Part shown: positions 1 to 7,154 of the stretch, piece after piece
Numbering within the stretch: the first letter of the stretch is position 1
Layout of the letters: the number at the start of each line of letters is the position of its first letter
Assembly (NCBI GenBank): GCA_021772055.1
Contig: JAETNR010000023.1
Coordinates: 1 to 60,996, forward strand
Reading direction: 5' to 3'
DNA from: Blautia sp.
Lineage (GTDB): Bacteria > Bacillota > Clostridia > Lachnospirales > Lachnospiraceae
DNA length: 60,996 nucleotides
Notes under the pieces: model-generated
Told to the model about the DNA's origin: nothing
Databases searched by the model: none
The model's input: only the letters and a program-made list of their open reading frames with translations
Made by a program: the position numbers and the translations under genes

Positions 1-43
1 AATGTCAACATGTATGTAGTTTTGAAGGTGCAAACCTTTATAA

Positions 44-116
44 TCCTCCTTAGCTCAGTCGGTAGAGCATGCGGCTGTTAACCGCAGTGTCGTTGGTTCG
101 AGTCCAACAGGGGGAG
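44..116 (+). tRNA. tRNA-Asn (anticodon GTT)
   Basis: A full cloverleaf can be folded. The 7-bp acceptor stem (44-50 with 109-115) has one G-U pair. The anticodon loop reads CTGTTAA and the T-loop TTCGAGT. The discriminator base is G116 and no CCA is encoded. It is the first gene of a seven-tRNA cluster. Confidence 0.97.
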
Positions 117-128
117 TTTTTCGAATTT

Positions 129-200
129 GGCTCCATGGTCAAGCGGTTAAGACACCGCCCTTTCACGGCGGTAACAGGGGTTCAAATCCCCTTGGAGTCA
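129..200 (+). tRNA. tRNA-Glu (anticodon TTC)
   Basis: The acceptor stem pairs 129-135 with 193-199. The anticodon loop is CTTTCAC and the T-loop TTCAAAT. The discriminator is A200, followed by CTA, so CCA is not encoded. It lies 12 nt after tRNA-Asn, probably in the same transcript. Confidence 0.97.
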
Positions 201-254
201 CTAAAATAATAACAAAAATGTGATTTTTATGTGGCTTGATTCCAGCATTTGGTG

Positions 255-260
255 TATAAT
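255..260 (+). promoter_or_regulatory. Probable -10 box of the tRNA-Thr to tRNA-Leu group
   Basis: A perfect TATAAT lies 20 nt before tRNA-Thr, in the only large gap of the tRNA cluster (201-280). The hexamer 17 nt upstream (TGGCTT, 232-237) is a poor -35, so the promoter call is tentative. Confidence 0.45.
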
Positions 261-280
261 AGGTAAAGAAAGCGTTATAT

Positions 281-353
281 GCCGATGTGGCTCAATTGGC
301 AGAGCAGCTGATTTGTAATCAGCAGGTTATCGGTTCGAGTCCGATCATCGGCT
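281..353 (+). tRNA. tRNA-Thr (anticodon TGT)
   Basis: The acceptor stem pairs 281-287 with 346-352. The anticodon loop reads TTTGTAA within a GCTGA/TCAGC stem. The T-loop is TTCGAGT and the discriminator T353. No CCA is encoded. Confidence 0.97.
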
Positions 354-357
354 TTTT

Positions 358-431
358 GGACCTTTAGCTCAGTTGGTTAGAGCAACCGGCTCATAACCGG
401 TCGGTCCTGGGTTCGAGTCCCCGAAGGTCCA
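358..431 (+). tRNA. tRNA with CAT anticodon (elongator Met or Ile2)
   Basis: The acceptor stem pairs 358-364 with 424-430 and the discriminator is A431. The anticodon loop is CTCATAA. The acceptor starts with a normal G-C pair, which argues against initiator tRNA. A CAT anticodon can be Met or lysidine-modified Ile2. Its 5' half resembles the Firmicute Ile2 genes I remember, so the amino acid is left open. No CCA is encoded. Confidence 0.9.
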
Positions 432-445
432 TTTTTATATTGTTT

Positions 446-519
446 GGCCCAGTGGCTCAGTTGGTTAGAGCGCCGCCCTGTCACGGCGGAGGTCGAGAGT
501 TCGAGTCTCTTCTGGGTCG
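446..519 (+). tRNA. tRNA-Asp (anticodon GTC)
   Basis: The acceptor stem pairs 446-452 with 512-518 and the discriminator is G519. The anticodon loop is CTGTCAC and the T-loop TTCGAGT. No CCA is encoded. Confidence 0.97.
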
Positions 520-530
520 TTTTATTATAT

Positions 531-603
531 GGGGTCTTAGCTCAGCTGGGAGAGCATCTGCCTTACAAGCAGAGGGTCATAGGTTCGAGCCCTATAGGCC
601 CCA
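531..603 (+). tRNA. tRNA-Val (anticodon TAC)
   Basis: The acceptor stem pairs 531-537 with 596-602 and includes one T-G pair. The discriminator is A603. The anticodon loop is CTTACAA. No CCA is encoded. Confidence 0.97.
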
Positions 604-615
604 TTTAATGAAAAT

Positions 616-701
616 GCCGCAGTGGCGGAACTGGCAGACGCCCGGGACTTAAAATCCCGTGGGTAGCGATACCCGTACCGGTTCGATTCCGGTCTGCGGC
701 A
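616..701 (+). tRNA. tRNA-Leu (anticodon TAA)
   Basis: The acceptor stem pairs 616-622 with 694-700 and the discriminator is A701. The anticodon loop is CTTAAAA. A long variable arm, as expected for a class II tRNA, follows the anticodon stem. It is the last gene of the cluster and lies just before a terminator. Confidence 0.97.
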
Positions 702-707
702 CTGAAG

Positions 708-735
708 AACCTTGAGAAATCAAGGTTTTTATTTT
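708..735 (+). terminator. Terminator of the tRNA cluster
   Basis: An 8-bp stem AACCTTGA/TCAAGGTT with a GAAA tetraloop (716-719) is followed by a T-rich tract. It starts 7 nt after tRNA-Leu. Confidence 0.85.
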
Positions 736-862
736 TGGGGCAAACTGTGAGGGTGGAGAACTGTACATCAGTGTTCAGGATGACGGAACATGGTCAGGAC
801 TGAATAATCCACTTTACAACACAGCAACCACAAAGTGGTTAGCCCATGGTAAAATAGTCTAA
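719..862 (+). pseudogene. C-terminal coding relic, unknown family
   Basis: One open frame reads to a TAA at 860-862 and would encode about 40 residues rich in Tyr, Trp and Asn near the end (for example GTWSGLNNPLYNTATTKW). There is no ATG and no ribosome binding site, and the frame starts inside the tRNA terminator. A hairpin terminator follows directly, as after a real gene. I read it as the 3' stub of a gene whose body was lost. The family is not recognised. Confidence 0.3.
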
Positions 863-905
863 GCCTACCTGACTGCCAAGTGCAAGGTAGGCTTATTTAT
901 TTTCA
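861..905 (+). terminator. Hairpin terminator
   Basis: A 10-bp perfect stem (AAGCCTACCT 861-870, AGGTAGGCTT 885-894) is followed by ATTTATTTT. It can serve the relic upstream. On the minus strand it lies beyond the end of the 952-2196 gene and could terminate that gene too. Confidence 0.75.
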
Positions 906-951
906 ATTGTTTTTTCCATTTACCGTTACTGCTTCTTGCGGGAACTTTTAC

Positions 952-2196
952 TTAATAATTATTTACAACTTTCATAGCACAGTTTGCCCATTTAGTTAGG
1001 CGCTCGGGATTATAGCGTACTGTAGAGATATCCTTTAAAATCATTTCCAGTGCTACGCCATTTTTGCGCGCTGCGTTGCAGGTTCTTGTGAGGTCAGCAG
1101 CTATTAATTCGCAATCCATTATTTCCTCCGCAAGGAATGAGGGAGAGGGCTTGTTAGACATTACGATATCTTTACGAAGTTTTTCGGCAAAGATTTCTCG
1201 GTTGCTCCAAGGACTGCAGGATAATTTTTGGACATGAGGAATCTTTTGTACGATATCCATTCGGTCGTCCAGCCGATCGCAGCAGCCATAATACATCATG
1301 CCATATTCATTTGCAAGTTGGGAAATATAGGGAACCTCAAATTCTTCTGTCACATCAGGAGAAACGGAAGTAAAAAGCTGGGCCATTCCAAATCCCCAGG
1401 CATGATGTGTATCACTTCCTTCTCCCGCCCCAAAATCCGGAAGCTGTTCATCATTATATGTGATAGAACAGTGGCAGGTATTGGCAGAAGTATCCACTAA
1501 CCCCAGAGCATTCATTTGCCGGATACCAGCTAATGCGGAATGAGTCATTCTTTTCATGATCTCATGAATAAATTCAGGACGGTCGATTAAGTCAAAGTAA
1601 ATATTTTCTACTCCCATACGTTCAGCAAGGACATCCCATATACCTAAATGGACAAAAGGCCCTCCGGCTTGGCGTACGGGTAGTATTCCATCAAAAATGT
1701 AGTTCGCTACTTCCAGCCATTCCTTAGATTCACTCTTGTTTAAAGTGATTTCCATATCTTTAATCTTATCTAAATCTGTTTCTTCTGCTAATTGGTTATT
1801 GTAAGAATGAGAAACTACGGAATTATTTTTATCAGTTGCCACGATGTTCTGCGCAACATTCACTCCCCATCCGCTGTTTTGAGTAGAATAAGGAATTGTT
1901 AAAATGGGCTCTACCACCATATCAACAGGAAAATGGTTCCATTTATAAATGGTACTGCGCAAGAAAAATTCAATTTTTTGAATAAATGGATCACTTGCTA
2001 CACAGGACAGTTCCCCGCTTTGGTTTAGTTCATTCCAGGGCAGCTGGTTAATTAACACCATGGGACGTGTGTTGTCATGGCGGTTAAAGGCTTTCCACAA
2101 TTCCATTTTTTCCCTTTGTATTGGAAGTGATGCAATTTCCATATATTCATTTGCAAGTGTACGAAGTGTACTAATTTCTTCTTTCCTTAAATTCAT
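952..2196 (-). CDS. Uroporphyrinogen decarboxylase (URO-D)-like protein
   Basis: The protein has 414 residues. Its general layout, with a TIM-barrel-like C-terminal half and motifs such as YYGCCDRLDD and KLSCSPW, resembles the URO-D/MtaA-CmuA superfamily of decarboxylases and corrinoid methyltransferases. The substrate is unknown. It is probably not the heme-pathway HemE, because it stands alone and lacks the HemE N-terminal signature. The start chosen at 2196 follows AGGAGGAAGCAAA. An open frame extends further upstream, but it would run through the operator-like repeat. A likely -10 (TACAAT, 2229-2234) has no good -35, fitting activator dependence on the divergent AraC gene. Confidence 0.65.
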   Translation of the reverse strand: MNLRKEEISTLRTLANEYMEIASLPIQREKMELWKAFNRHDNTRPMVLINQLPWNELNQSGELSCVASDPFIQKIEFFLRSTIYKWNHFPVDMVVEPILTIPYSTQNSGWGVNVAQNIVATDKNNSVVSHSYNNQLAEETDLDKIKDMEITLNKSESKEWLEVANYIFDGILPVRQAGGPFVHLGIWDVLAERMGVENIYFDLIDRPEFIHEIMKRMTHSALAGIRQMNALGLVDTSANTCHCSITYNDEQLPDFGAGEGSDTHHAWGFGMAQLFTSVSPDVTEEFEVPYISQLANEYGMMYYGCCDRLDDRMDIVQKIPHVQKLSCSPWSNREIFAEKLRKDIVMSNKPSPSFLAEEIMDCELIAADLTRTCNAARKNGVALEMILKDISTVRYNPERLTKWANCAMKVVNNY

Positions 2197-2255
2197 TTTG
2201 CTTCCTCCTAATAATTCTTGATGCTTATATTGTACATGCTTTCGCGTATAAAAGA

Positions 2256-2286
2256 ATGGCAGATAATATGCAAAAGTTCTCAAAAT
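2256..2286. repeat. 31-bp element, copy A of an inverted pair
   Basis: This sequence recurs in inverted orientation at 3147-3177 with one mismatch. It lies about 20 nt upstream of the -10 of the minus-strand URO-D-like gene, where an AraC activator site would be expected. The core contains TATGCAAAAGTTCTCA. The two copies bracket the AraC gene. Confidence 0.8.
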
Positions 2287-2300
2287 GTAAGATTTTAAGA

Positions 2301-2329
2301 TTGTGGCAGAGAGGGGGAATAGGTATAAT
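2301..2329 (+). promoter_or_regulatory. Promoter of the AraC regulator
   Basis: TTGTGG (2301-2306) and TATAAT (2324-2329) are separated by exactly 17 bp. A transcription start near 2336 would exclude translation from the earlier in-frame ATG at 2256 and supports the start at 2358 or 2343. Confidence 0.6.
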
Positions 2330-2357
2330 AAAGAAAAAAAGAATGGAGAAAGTGCAG

Positions 2358-3098
2358 ATGCTTTTTTTATGTGGATTGCTTACTGTGGAACGGCAGTGGC
2401 ATGTAGAAGAAATTTGTCCCGCATCTTATTGTAGAGTTTATTATGTGCATGCAGGAAATGTGGTTTATAGAGATGAATATACGACTAAACAGCTATGTGC
2501 CGGTTGTCTATATATTTTTCCATCTACATTGCCCTATGAGATGGTGCAGGATCCGGAAGATCCTTTGAATTGTCTATTCCTTCACATTGATGTTTCGCCA
2601 AAGCTTTTGTCGAAGCTTGTGGAAATAGAAGTTGAGGAGGGTACATTTTTAAGCTGTCTTTTGGAAACCATGGAGACGTGGATAAAAGAGCACCCTTTTG
2701 GAGATATAGATATGATTTTGCAAGCGCTTTCTAATACGTTTTTGGAGTATGTGAATAGAGAGAAGATGTTGCAGTCTGTTCCGGAAAATCTGGCAGATAC
2801 GGTCACTTATATTAATGAGCATGTGCGGGAAAGAATTACGGTGGAGGATTTAAGTGATCGTTGTGGTTATCACTCTCAGTATTATATTAGTTTCTTTCGT
2901 GCACATATGGGTATTACTCCTCATCAATATTTGATACGCCACCGTATGAAACTTGCCATTCATGAGCTTATGGCTGGAAAAAGCGTTTCAGAAACAGCTG
3001 ATTTTGTAGGATATCAGGAGGTACGGAATTTTATTAGGGCATTTAAGAAATATTACGGATTCTCTCCTAGGCAAGTGAGGAAAATGCTGCAGCCATAA
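2358..3098 (+). CDS. AraC-family transcriptional regulator
   Basis: The protein has 246 residues from the chosen start. An N-terminal cupin-like sensor (for example YVHAGNVVYRDEY and GCLYIFPSTLPYEM) is followed by a C-terminal double helix-turn-helix over about the last 100 residues. That part has the AraC hallmarks ITVEDLSDRCGYHSQYYISF and the terminal FIRAFKKYYGFSPRQVRK. The ATG at 2358 has GGAG 9 nt upstream; the ATG at 2343 is an alternative. It is divergent from the URO-D-like gene and precedes a broken sugar-binding-protein gene. The same 31-bp element precedes both neighbours, so it probably controls both. The effector is unknown. Confidence 0.85.
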   Translation: MLFLCGLLTVERQWHVEEICPASYCRVYYVHAGNVVYRDEYTTKQLCAGCLYIFPSTLPYEMVQDPEDPLNCLFLHIDVSPKLLSKLVEIEVEEGTFLSCLLETMETWIKEHPFGDIDMILQALSNTFLEYVNREKMLQSVPENLADTVTYINEHVRERITVEDLSDRCGYHSQYYISFFRAHMGITPHQYLIRHRMKLAIHELMAGKSVSETADFVGYQEVRNFIRAFKKYYGFSPRQVRKMLQP

Positions 3099-3115
3099 AT
3101 GGATATTTTTTATAA

Positions 3116-3129
3116 CGAGAACGTTTTCT
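3116..3129. promoter_or_regulatory. cre-like / LacI-type operator
   Basis: CGAGAACGTTTTCT matches 12 of 14 positions of the CcpA cre consensus TGWNANCGNTNWCA and is nearly palindromic around CG. It lies between the AraC gene and the old promoter region of the solute-binding-protein gene, as expected for carbon catabolite control of a sugar locus. This rests on consensus matching by eye only. Confidence 0.4.
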
Positions 3130-3146
3130 TGAATGGATTATCTTAT

Positions 3147-3177
3147 TTTTTGAGAACTTTTGCATACTATCTGCCAT
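3147..3177. repeat. 31-bp element, copy B of an inverted pair
   Basis: This is the reverse complement of 2256-2286 with one mismatch. Relative to the solute-binding-protein gene it has the same orientation that copy A has relative to the URO-D-like gene. Here, coding sequence begins almost at once after it, whereas copy A is followed by about 60 nt of promoter and leader. Confidence 0.8.
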
Positions 3178-3579
3178 GTTTTTCTGCACAAAAAAGCAGC
3201 TGCAATTTGTTTAGCCGGTCTTACAGCAATTTCAACGATAGGAGTTACAGGAATTTATGCAGAAGAGGCGAATTATGATGTAGATAATATGGAGTTCGAT
3301 AATGTTGAGCTTCGTGTTACATTTCGTTTTACCAGAGACTCCGAAATAGATGGACAGGCAAGATGGTATTATGAGATGGTTGATCGGTTTAACCAGGAGA
3401 ATGAGGGAAAGATTCATGTGACAGATGAGAGTATATCAACAGAATCGGATTACTTGGAAAAATTGACAACAGATTTTGCATCAGGGGATGTACCTAATGC
3501 TTTTGTGGAGTATGGCGGCAGCCGTACTAAGGAATATGTGGAAGCCGATTATATATTGGATCTTCAGCCGTATTTTGAA
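3160..3579 (+). pseudogene. Sugar ABC transporter substrate-binding protein, truncated at both ends
   Basis: The frame encodes a lipoprotein/secretion-type leader (KKAAAICLAGLTAISTIGVT, then AEEA). About 110 residues of the N-terminal lobe of an extracellular solute-binding protein follow, with VTFRFTRDSEIDGQARWYYE and the DYLEKLTTDFASGDVPNAF pattern typical of family 1. No ATG or ribosome binding site remains; only a TTG at 3160 inside the upstream operator element opens the frame. Reading ends where the IS200/IS605 left end begins at about 3580, and no permease genes follow. It cannot make a working binding protein. Confidence 0.8.
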
Positions 3580-3583
3580 ATAA

Positions 3584-3628
3584 GGCTACCGCAATCCCAC
3601 TGGCTTTAGACGGTAGGTTAAGGTAGCC
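3584..3628. repeat. IS left-end hairpin
   Basis: The arms GGCTACC (3584-3590) and GGTAGCC (3622-3628) close a structure. Its inner part CCCACTGGCTTTAGACGGTA resembles the right-end hairpin. TnpA of this family recognises such subterminal hairpins. Confidence 0.6.
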
Positions 3629-3658
3629 AAAAGTGTCGGCTTGTGATATACTTGCTTC

Positions 3659-4063
3659 ATGGGAACATGGAAATCGAAAAACAGACACAAGTATTTATTA
3701 CAATACCATATTATTTTCATATGCAAATATAGAAAGAAATTACTGGTATCAAAGCAGATATCAGATGATATAAAACAGTTTTCTTATGAGATATGTCAGA
3801 AACATCATGTAATCATCAAATACATGGAAACGGATAAAGACCATATCCATTACATGATAGAAACAGAGCCAACAATGTCAGTCAGTAAAATTGTAAATCG
3901 GATGAAAAGTTATACGACATACCACATATGGGAACGGTTCCCGTCATATTTGCGGAAACACTTTTGGAAAGAACATACTTTTTGGGCAGACGGATATTTT
4001 GCGTGCAGTGTAGGAAATGTTTCTGAAGAAATGTTGGGAAAATGCATAGAAGACCAAGGATAG
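3659..4063 (+). CDS. tnpA: IS200/IS605 TnpA transposase, catalytic Tyr replaced by Cys
   Basis: The protein has 134 residues, full length for a Y1 HUH single-strand transposase. The metal-binding HUH motif is intact (DHIHYMIE, His62 and His64). The C-terminal helix that normally reads K-Y-I-E-x-Q and carries the nucleophilic tyrosine reads GKCIEDQG here: residue 129 is Cys, encoded by TGC at 4043-4045. A single A-to-G change from TAC would give this. Without the tyrosine the enzyme should not form the DNA-protein intermediate, so transposition in cis is unlikely. Related active copies could still mobilise the ends. Confidence 0.88.
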   Translation: MGTWKSKNRHKYLLQYHIIFICKYRKKLLVSKQISDDIKQFSYEICQKHHVIIKYMETDKDHIHYMIETEPTMSVSKIVNRMKSYTTYHIWERFPSYLRKHFWKEHTFWADGYFACSVGNVSEEMLGKCIEDQG

Positions 4064-4081
4064 AAAGGCGGTGACAGTAAA

Positions 4082-5186
4082 TTGTTAAAAGCATATAAAT
4101 ATAGGATATATCCTGATAATGAGCAGAAAGTGCAGATAGTAAAAACATTTGGCTGTTGCCGTTTCGTTTATAATCAGACACTTACTTATAGAAAAAAACT
4201 TTATGAGCAGGAAAAGAAATCTATCAGTAAAACAGACTGCAACAATTAATGTAACAGGGACTTAAAGAAAACATACGAATGGCTGAAAGAAGTGGATAAA
4301 TTTGCTTTAACAAATGCGATTTACAACATGGATTCTGCATATCAGAAATTCTTTAAGGAGCATGCAGGTTATCCTAAATTTAAGAGCAGGCATGATAATC
4401 ACAAGGCATATACAACAAATTTCACAAACGGGAACATAACAGTAGATTTCAAGAGCGGTAAAGTAAAGCTGCCTAAACTAAAAGAAGTAAAAGCAAGATT
4501 GCATAGAAGATTCAGTGGACGGATAAAATCAGCAACTGTATCGCAGGTGCCAAGCGGGAAGTATTATGTATCAATATTAGTAGAAACAGAACACAAGGAA
4601 CTGAACCACACAGAGCAGAACACAGGCCTGGATTTTGGGATCAAGGATTTGTGTATTACTTCAGATGGAAAGAAATACGAAAATCCAAAGACAATAAAGA
4701 AGTATGAGAGGAAACTGGTAAGATTACAAAGACAGTTGGCAAATAAAGAAAAAAGAAGTCAAAATTACTATAAAATAAAGAAAAGGATAGCCTTATGCCA
4801 TGAGAAAATAGGAAATGCCAGAAAGGATTATCTGCATAAGATTTCCCATGAGATTATCAGCGAAAACCAAGTGATAGTTTCAGAAAATCTGCAGATAAAA
4901 AAAAATGGTAAAAAATCATCATTTGGCGAAGTCAATAAGTGATGTATCATGGTATGAGCTGACAAGACAGTTAGAGTATAAGGCAGAGTGGAATGGCAGG
5001 GAGTATATCAAAATAGATACGTTTTATGCCAGCAGTCAGTTATGCTCCGTTTGTGGATATCAAAATACGGATACAAAAGATTTGTCAGTAAGGGAATGGA
5101 TATGTCCGGTCTGTGGAGCAAAGCATGACAGAGATGTTAATGCTGCAAAAAATATATTAGCAGAGGGATTAAGGCAAATAGCATAA
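4082..5186 (+). pseudogene. tnpB: IS605-type TnpB RNA-guided nuclease, nonsense plus frameshift
   Basis: The gene opens with TTG at 4082 (LLKAYKYRIYPDN) behind AAGGCGGTGA. It is broken by an in-frame TAA at 4247-4249. A second lesion is a one-base expansion of an A-tract near 4896-4904 (nine A, where eight would keep frame), after which the reading frame shifts. The RuvC pieces are visible: GLDFGIKD, VSENLQIKK, and the terminal DRDVNAAKNI with its zinc ribbon CSVCGYQN...CPVCGAKH. When intact, TnpB is an omega-RNA-guided nuclease that helps the element persist. Its guide RNA would come from the 3' end and right end of the element. Confidence 0.88.
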
Positions 5187-5362
5187 AGGAATCTGCATAG
5201 GGCAGGAACTGCCCGAATCAACGCCTGTGGAGATAGTAGGTTACGAGGTCGATGAAGCAGGAAGCCCATTGGCTTTAGACAATGGGTAGTTCACAAGGGG
5301 ATGCTGTCGGGAGCAATTAAAGGATGATTGTGATAAATGTAAAAATATAATGTTTGGCCGGG

Positions 5363-5404
5363 AATTATAGCCGTGACTTTTATTGAGGAGTCACGGCTAT
5401 AATT
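5363..5404. terminator. Strong bidirectional terminator
   Basis: A 16-bp perfect stem (5363-5378 with 5389-5404) has a 10-nt loop. It ends just before the stop codon of the convergent nucleoside phosphorylase gene at 5407, so it can terminate that gene and seal off transcription from the IS side. Confidence 0.85.
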
Positions 5405-5406
5405 AA

Positions 5407-6267
5407 TTATTGTATGAGTACAGGCTGCCCGGCGAGTGCCTCCAGTGCGAGAATAATTTCATTTCGCTCCCCATCAGCAGCATCTTTCTCTCCGTTTTTA
5501 TAAGAGGAGATTCCTTCCTTCAGATCCTTTTTCCATTCAACAACCGTGTTCAGAATACTGGCAGTATGAATCCCGCGCAGTGTGCCAACGGCAAAAAGAG
5601 CAGCGGTTTCCATGTCAGATGCATAGATTCCTTTTTGGGAGTAAAATTCGTCCAATTGTGGCTTTCTTTTAAAATAAAGGCCGTCATGAGAGCGGGTTGG
5701 GGCAACTATGTATGGGAAACCGAGAGATTTTGCGGCTTCTGCACAGGCCTTGGTGAGATTTGGGCTTGCGTAAGCGTACTGGATGCTGTCAGCACCAAGG
5801 GTATGAAGCGTTTGGGAGGAACAGCACATATTGGATGTCAGATCATCCTCAGAAGCTAGTGCTGCCGGAATATCCGGTGCTGCATAGCGCAGGTATTCAG
5901 TATAGGTCTGGCTGGTTCCGTCATCACAGACAGCACGGTCACAGATAACAAGCTGTCCAAGGCGGAGAGAACTCTGGAGTGCGCCGCAGCTTCCGATTCG
6001 GATCATGTGAGTGATGCCAAGGTCTGCCAGCTCTTCCGCACAAATTGCGGCAGACGGTCCGCCCATGCCGGTTGAGATCGCAAGAATCCGGAGGCCCTTA
6101 TAGGTGCCGGTGATACTTTTATATTCACGGTTGAAAGCTTCTTCCCGAACATCAGAGAGGAAGGAGGCAATTGTATCCACCCGTGCCGGATCGCCCGGAA
6201 GGATCGCCGCAGTTGTTCTGATGGAAGAATCAAGCTGGATATGAGGTTTCTTATTACTGTAGTTCAT
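5407..6267 (-). CDS. Nucleoside phosphorylase (uridine phosphorylase-like)
   Basis: The protein has 286 residues and belongs to the PNP/UDP phosphorylase superfamily. It would cleave the N-glycosidic bond of a nucleoside with phosphate in the cytoplasm. Visible features are the N-terminal phosphate-binding LPGDPARV, the central STGMGGPSAAICAEEL, RIGSCGALQ, and the late substrate motif SDMETAALFAVG. Length and DMETAAL fit a uridine phosphorylase-like enzyme, but the base specificity cannot be fixed by eye. The ATG follows GGGGGAATTTATC. It ends at the terminator 5363-5404. A degraded relative lies at 27124-27453. Confidence 0.88.
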   Translation of the reverse strand: MNYSNKKPHIQLDSSIRTTAAILPGDPARVDTIASFLSDVREEAFNREYKSITGTYKGLRILAISTGMGGPSAAICAEELADLGITHMIRIGSCGALQSSLRLGQLVICDRAVCDDGTSQTYTEYLRYAAPDIPAALASEDDLTSNMCCSSQTLHTLGADSIQYAYASPNLTKACAEAAKSLGFPYIVAPTRSHDGLYFKRKPQLDEFYSQKGIYASDMETAALFAVGTLRGIHTASILNTVVEWKKDLKEGISSYKNGEKDAADGERNEIILALEALAGQPVLIQ

Positions 6268-6508
6268 GATAAATTCCCCCTGAAAAATAGAATATTGGCA
6301 ATGCTAAGGCCGAACTGCTGCGGACACTGTCCATGTAAAGTCCTGGCAAAACTGTAATAACAGCGTAGCACATAAAAACGAAAACTGTCAATTATTGATT
6401 GTGAAATTGTCTATAATGGGATAGAATATAGATACGATTCGTGGTGTTTAATTGCGTCTTCGATTGTAAATAATAACAGGGATTTGTATGAAAAACGGAG
6501 AAAAAAGA

Positions 6509-7150
6509 ATGACTCAGAAGAAAGATTTATTATTAGTAATTGATATGCAGAATGTATATCTGCCGGGACAGGAATGGTCCTGTCCGTCTATGGGAGAAAG
6601 CATCAGGAATATCTGCCGGATTTTAGATAGAGATGCTGCAGATTATACGGCATTTACGCAGTTTGTGCCGCCGCAGGAGCCAGTGGGCACCTGGAAACAG
6701 TACAATACTGAAAACAAAGAAATTAATGAGAACTTATGGCTGAATGAGATCGTAACAGAGCTTGTACCGTATGTGAACCAGGAAGGAAGCAGGGAGGATG
6801 CAGAGGGAAAAGCCCCGAAAGAGGAAACCCGGGATCATCCAAGGTATCCGCTGTACAATAAATCAATATATTCTTCCATGAAAATTCCGGAGCTTACAAA
6901 GCTTGCACGGCAGGCGGACCGGATCGTGCTTTCCGGCGTGGTTGCCGAGTGCTGTGTGCTGGCGACAATGATGGAGGCAATTGATCTGGGATGCCAGGTG
7001 ATCTACCTTACAGACTGTATTTCCGGACAATCCCTTCAGAACGAGAACGCGATCCGAAAGATCGCCGAGAGCTTTTCGCCGCTGCATACCCTTGTGATGA
7101 CCAGTGAGGAGTATCTGCAGCAAAAAAGGACGGATAACATGGAGAGTTAG
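6509..7150 (+). CDS. Isochorismatase-family cysteine hydrolase
   Basis: The protein has 213 residues from the chosen start. The isochorismatase-like fold is shown by the N-terminal VIDMQN (Asp12), NKSIYSS (Lys118) and the nucleophile segment GVVAECCVLATMM (Cys148/149). These form the Asp-Lys-Cys triad of amidases such as nicotinamidase and ureidoacrylate hydrolases. The substrate is unknown. The ATG at 6509 has GGAG 8 nt upstream. An earlier in-frame ATG at 6488 has no good site. The acidic insert around residues 93-110 (EGSREDAEGKAPKEE) is unusual. Confidence 0.85.
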   Translation: MTQKKDLLLVIDMQNVYLPGQEWSCPSMGESIRNICRILDRDAADYTAFTQFVPPQEPVGTWKQYNTENKEINENLWLNEIVTELVPYVNQEGSREDAEGKAPKEETRDHPRYPLYNKSIYSSMKIPELTKLARQADRIVLSGVVAECCVLATMMEAIDLGCQVIYLTDCISGQSLQNENAIRKIAESFSPLHTLVMTSEEYLQQKRTDNMES

Positions 7151-7154
7151 CGAG

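Larger units (their letters stand above)
3580..5296 (+). mobile_element. IS200/IS605-family insertion sequence, decayed
   Basis: The element carries an HUH transposase gene followed by a tnpB pseudogene on the same strand. Both ends contain GGCTTTAGAC within imperfect hairpins: left end 3584-3628 with outer stem GGCTACC/GGTAGCC, right end about 5269-5296 with stem CCCATTG/CAATGGG. It lacks terminal inverted repeats, as expected for this family, and sits inside the sugar-binding-protein gene. The exact outer boundaries are estimates. Both tnp genes carry disabling lesions, so this copy is probably fixed. Confidence 0.85.

Noticed and set aside
236..260. TTGATT at 236-241 as a -35 for the TATAAT at 255-260
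   Set aside because: The spacing is only 13 bp, too short for a sigma-A promoter.
440..652. Open frame of 70 codons across the tRNA genes
   Set aside because: It is a chance reading of tRNA-Asp, tRNA-Val and tRNA-Leu sequence with no ribosome binding site.
5297..5362. Remnant of the solute-binding-protein gene after the IS right end
   Set aside because: No frame here continues the family pattern; the short readings are too brief to support.
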